Assembly: GCF_001514205.1 (NCBI RefSeq)
Contig: NZ_KQ948780.1
Coordinates: 180,462 to 244,461, forward strand
Origin: Streptomyces griseoruber
GTDB lineage: Bacteria > Actinomycetota > Actinomycetes > Streptomycetales > Streptomycetaceae
Reading direction: 5' to 3'
Length of the DNA stretch: 64,000 nucleotides
Shown here piece after piece: positions 63,160-64,000 of the stretch. The notes beneath the pieces were generated by a model. That model did not search any database. It saw only the letters and a program-made list of their open reading frames with translations, and was not told the DNA's origin. Positions within the stretch are counted from its first letter, which is position 1. Every line of letters starts with the position of its first letter. A program made the translations under genes and the position numbers.

Positions 63160-64000
63160 TCACCGCACCGCGATCACCGCCGACCCGTGCCCGAACAGCC
63201 CTTGGTTCGCCGTGACACCCACGCGCGCGTGCGGGATCTGACGCTCTCCCGCCTGCCCCCGCAACTGCCAGGTCAGCTCGCACACCTGGGCGATCGCCTG
63301 CGCCGGCACCGCCTCCCCGAACGAGGCCAGCCCCCCGCTGGTGTTCACCGGTATGCGACCGCCCGGCGCCGTCGCCCCCTCCCGCAGCAGCTTGGCGCCC
63401 TCGCCGCCGCCGCAGAGGCCGAGATCCTCGTACCACTGCAACTCCAGCGCGGTGGACAGGTCGTAGACCTCCGCCAGCGACAGATCCTCGGGGCCGATGC
63501 CCGCCTCCTCGTAGGCCGCGCGGGCGAGCGACGCGCGGAACGGCTCGTCCGGGGGATCCACCGCGACCGCGGAGTCGGTGGCGATGTCCGGCAGATCCAG
63601 GACGGTGCTGGGGTAACGCGGCGTCACGGTGGACACGGCCCGGATCCGCACCGGCTTTGCCGCACCGTGCCGGCGTGCGAACTCCACGCTCGACAGGACC
63701 AGTGCGGCCCCGCCGTCCGAGGTCGCGCAGATGTCCAGCAGCCGCAGCGGATCGGCGACCACCGCCGAGGCGGCGACCTCCTCGGCGGTGACCCGCTTGC
63801 GGTAGCGCGCATACGGGTTCAGCGCCCCCATGGCGGCGTTCTTCACCTTCACCTGGGCGAAGTCCTCCGGGGTGTCCCCGTGCACCGCCATGCGCCGGCG
63901 CGCGTACAGCCCGAAGTACGTCGGATTGGTGGCACCGAGGACCCGGAACCGCAGCCAGTCCGGGTCGTCCGGCCGGTCCCCGCCCGCAGGCCGGAAGAAG
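63160..64000 (-). CDS. Thiolase-family lipid-transfer protein (5-prime part outside window)
   Basis: The last 280 or so residues of a thiolase/SCPx-thiolase-type protein; the frame remains open to the window edge, so the start lies beyond 64000. The segments SLAEVYDLSTALELQWYEDLG and GGRIPVNTSGGLASFGEA (in parts) and the C-terminal GHGSAVIA are typical of thiolase-type lipid-transfer proteins, usually paired with a DUF35/OB-fold partner. The catalytic cysteine would lie in the missing part, so activity cannot be judged. Confidence 0.9.
   Translation of the reverse strand, partial: FFRPAGGDRPDDPDWLRFRVLGATNPTYFGLYARRRMAVHGDTPEDFAQVKVKNAAMGALNPYARYRKRVTAEEVAASAVVADPLRLLDICATSDGGAALVLSSVEFARRHGAAKPVRIRAVSTVTPRYPSTVLDLPDIATDSAVAVDPPDEPFRASLARAAYEEAGIGPEDLSLAEVYDLSTALELQWYEDLGLCGGGEGAKLLREGATAPGGRIPVNTSGGLASFGEAVPAQAIAQVCELTWQLRGQAGERQIPHARVGVTANQGLFGHGSAVIAVR

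Overview
The window is chromosomal DNA from a Streptomyces-type actinomycete. GC content is very high, GTG and TTG starts are common, and neighbouring genes often share a 4-bp stop/start overlap. Marker genes agree: rbpA behind a sigma-R-type promoter, ppm1, a complete conservon (cvnA-B-C-D), an ECF41 sigma factor, and a rib operon containing ribM. I see no tRNA, rRNA, CRISPR array, insertion sequence, integrase or plasmid origin, so this looks like chromosome arm or core sequence rather than a mobile element.

Layout. 1-1.9 kb: an ECF41 sigma factor (SigJ-like) and its probable target, an SDR gene, with recognisable promoters in front of both. 2-7 kb: FMN riboswitch, ribE-ribM-ribBA-ribH, then hisE-hisG and a small PH-domain membrane protein. 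7-9.7 kb: a structured leader (possible Mg2+ riboswitch) and two overlapping CNNM/CBS transporter genes. 9.7-14.4 kb: an orphan EccA-like AAA+ protein, a uridine-kinase-like protein and a secreted C39-like peptidase. 14.5-19.1 kb: TetR regulator, acyl-CoA dehydrogenase, a beta-barrel protein and an APH-type kinase, possibly one lipid/acid-modifying module. 19.2-24.7 kb: Lrp regulator, YtcJ-like amidohydrolase, ppm1, fxsA and rbpA. 24.9-29.4 kb: an Atg22-like transporter, a GDPD, and a YczE membrane protein divergent from its MocR-type regulator. 29.4-33.7 kb: an FtsK-like protein with a defective Walker A, a small membrane protein, an ankyrin protein and a HEAT-like protein. 33.9-37.1 kb: two GT4 glycosyltransferases coupled to an SGNH hydrolase.

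37.1-42.5 kb holds a 5-oxoproline/D-glutamate catabolic operon: MFS transporter, DUF1445 protein, pxpA, pxpB and pxpC, all on the minus strand. It is divergent from a GntR/FCD regulator, with a perfect 19-bp palindrome between them. 42.6-49.7 kb is the most interesting block. Three collinear genes encode a kleisin-like protein (508 aa), a winged-helix-like protein (292 aa) and a 1546-aa SMC-type ATPase. This is the architecture of MukBEF/MksBEF/Wadjet (JetABC), but there is no JetD nuclease nearby.

50.7-58.7 kb is a conservon in which a 3.6-kb full-length oxoprolinase/hydantoinase gene sits between cvnC and cvnD, apparently in the same operon. 58.8-61.1 kb carries glpF-glpK, 61.4-63.0 kb an EAL-CBS-GGDEF protein with altered motifs, and the right edge cuts a thiolase-family gene. 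Two different kinds of 5-oxoprolinase (PxpABC and the fused OPLAH type) therefore lie within 20 kb of each other. All functional statements rest on motif reading of translations; no database search was run.
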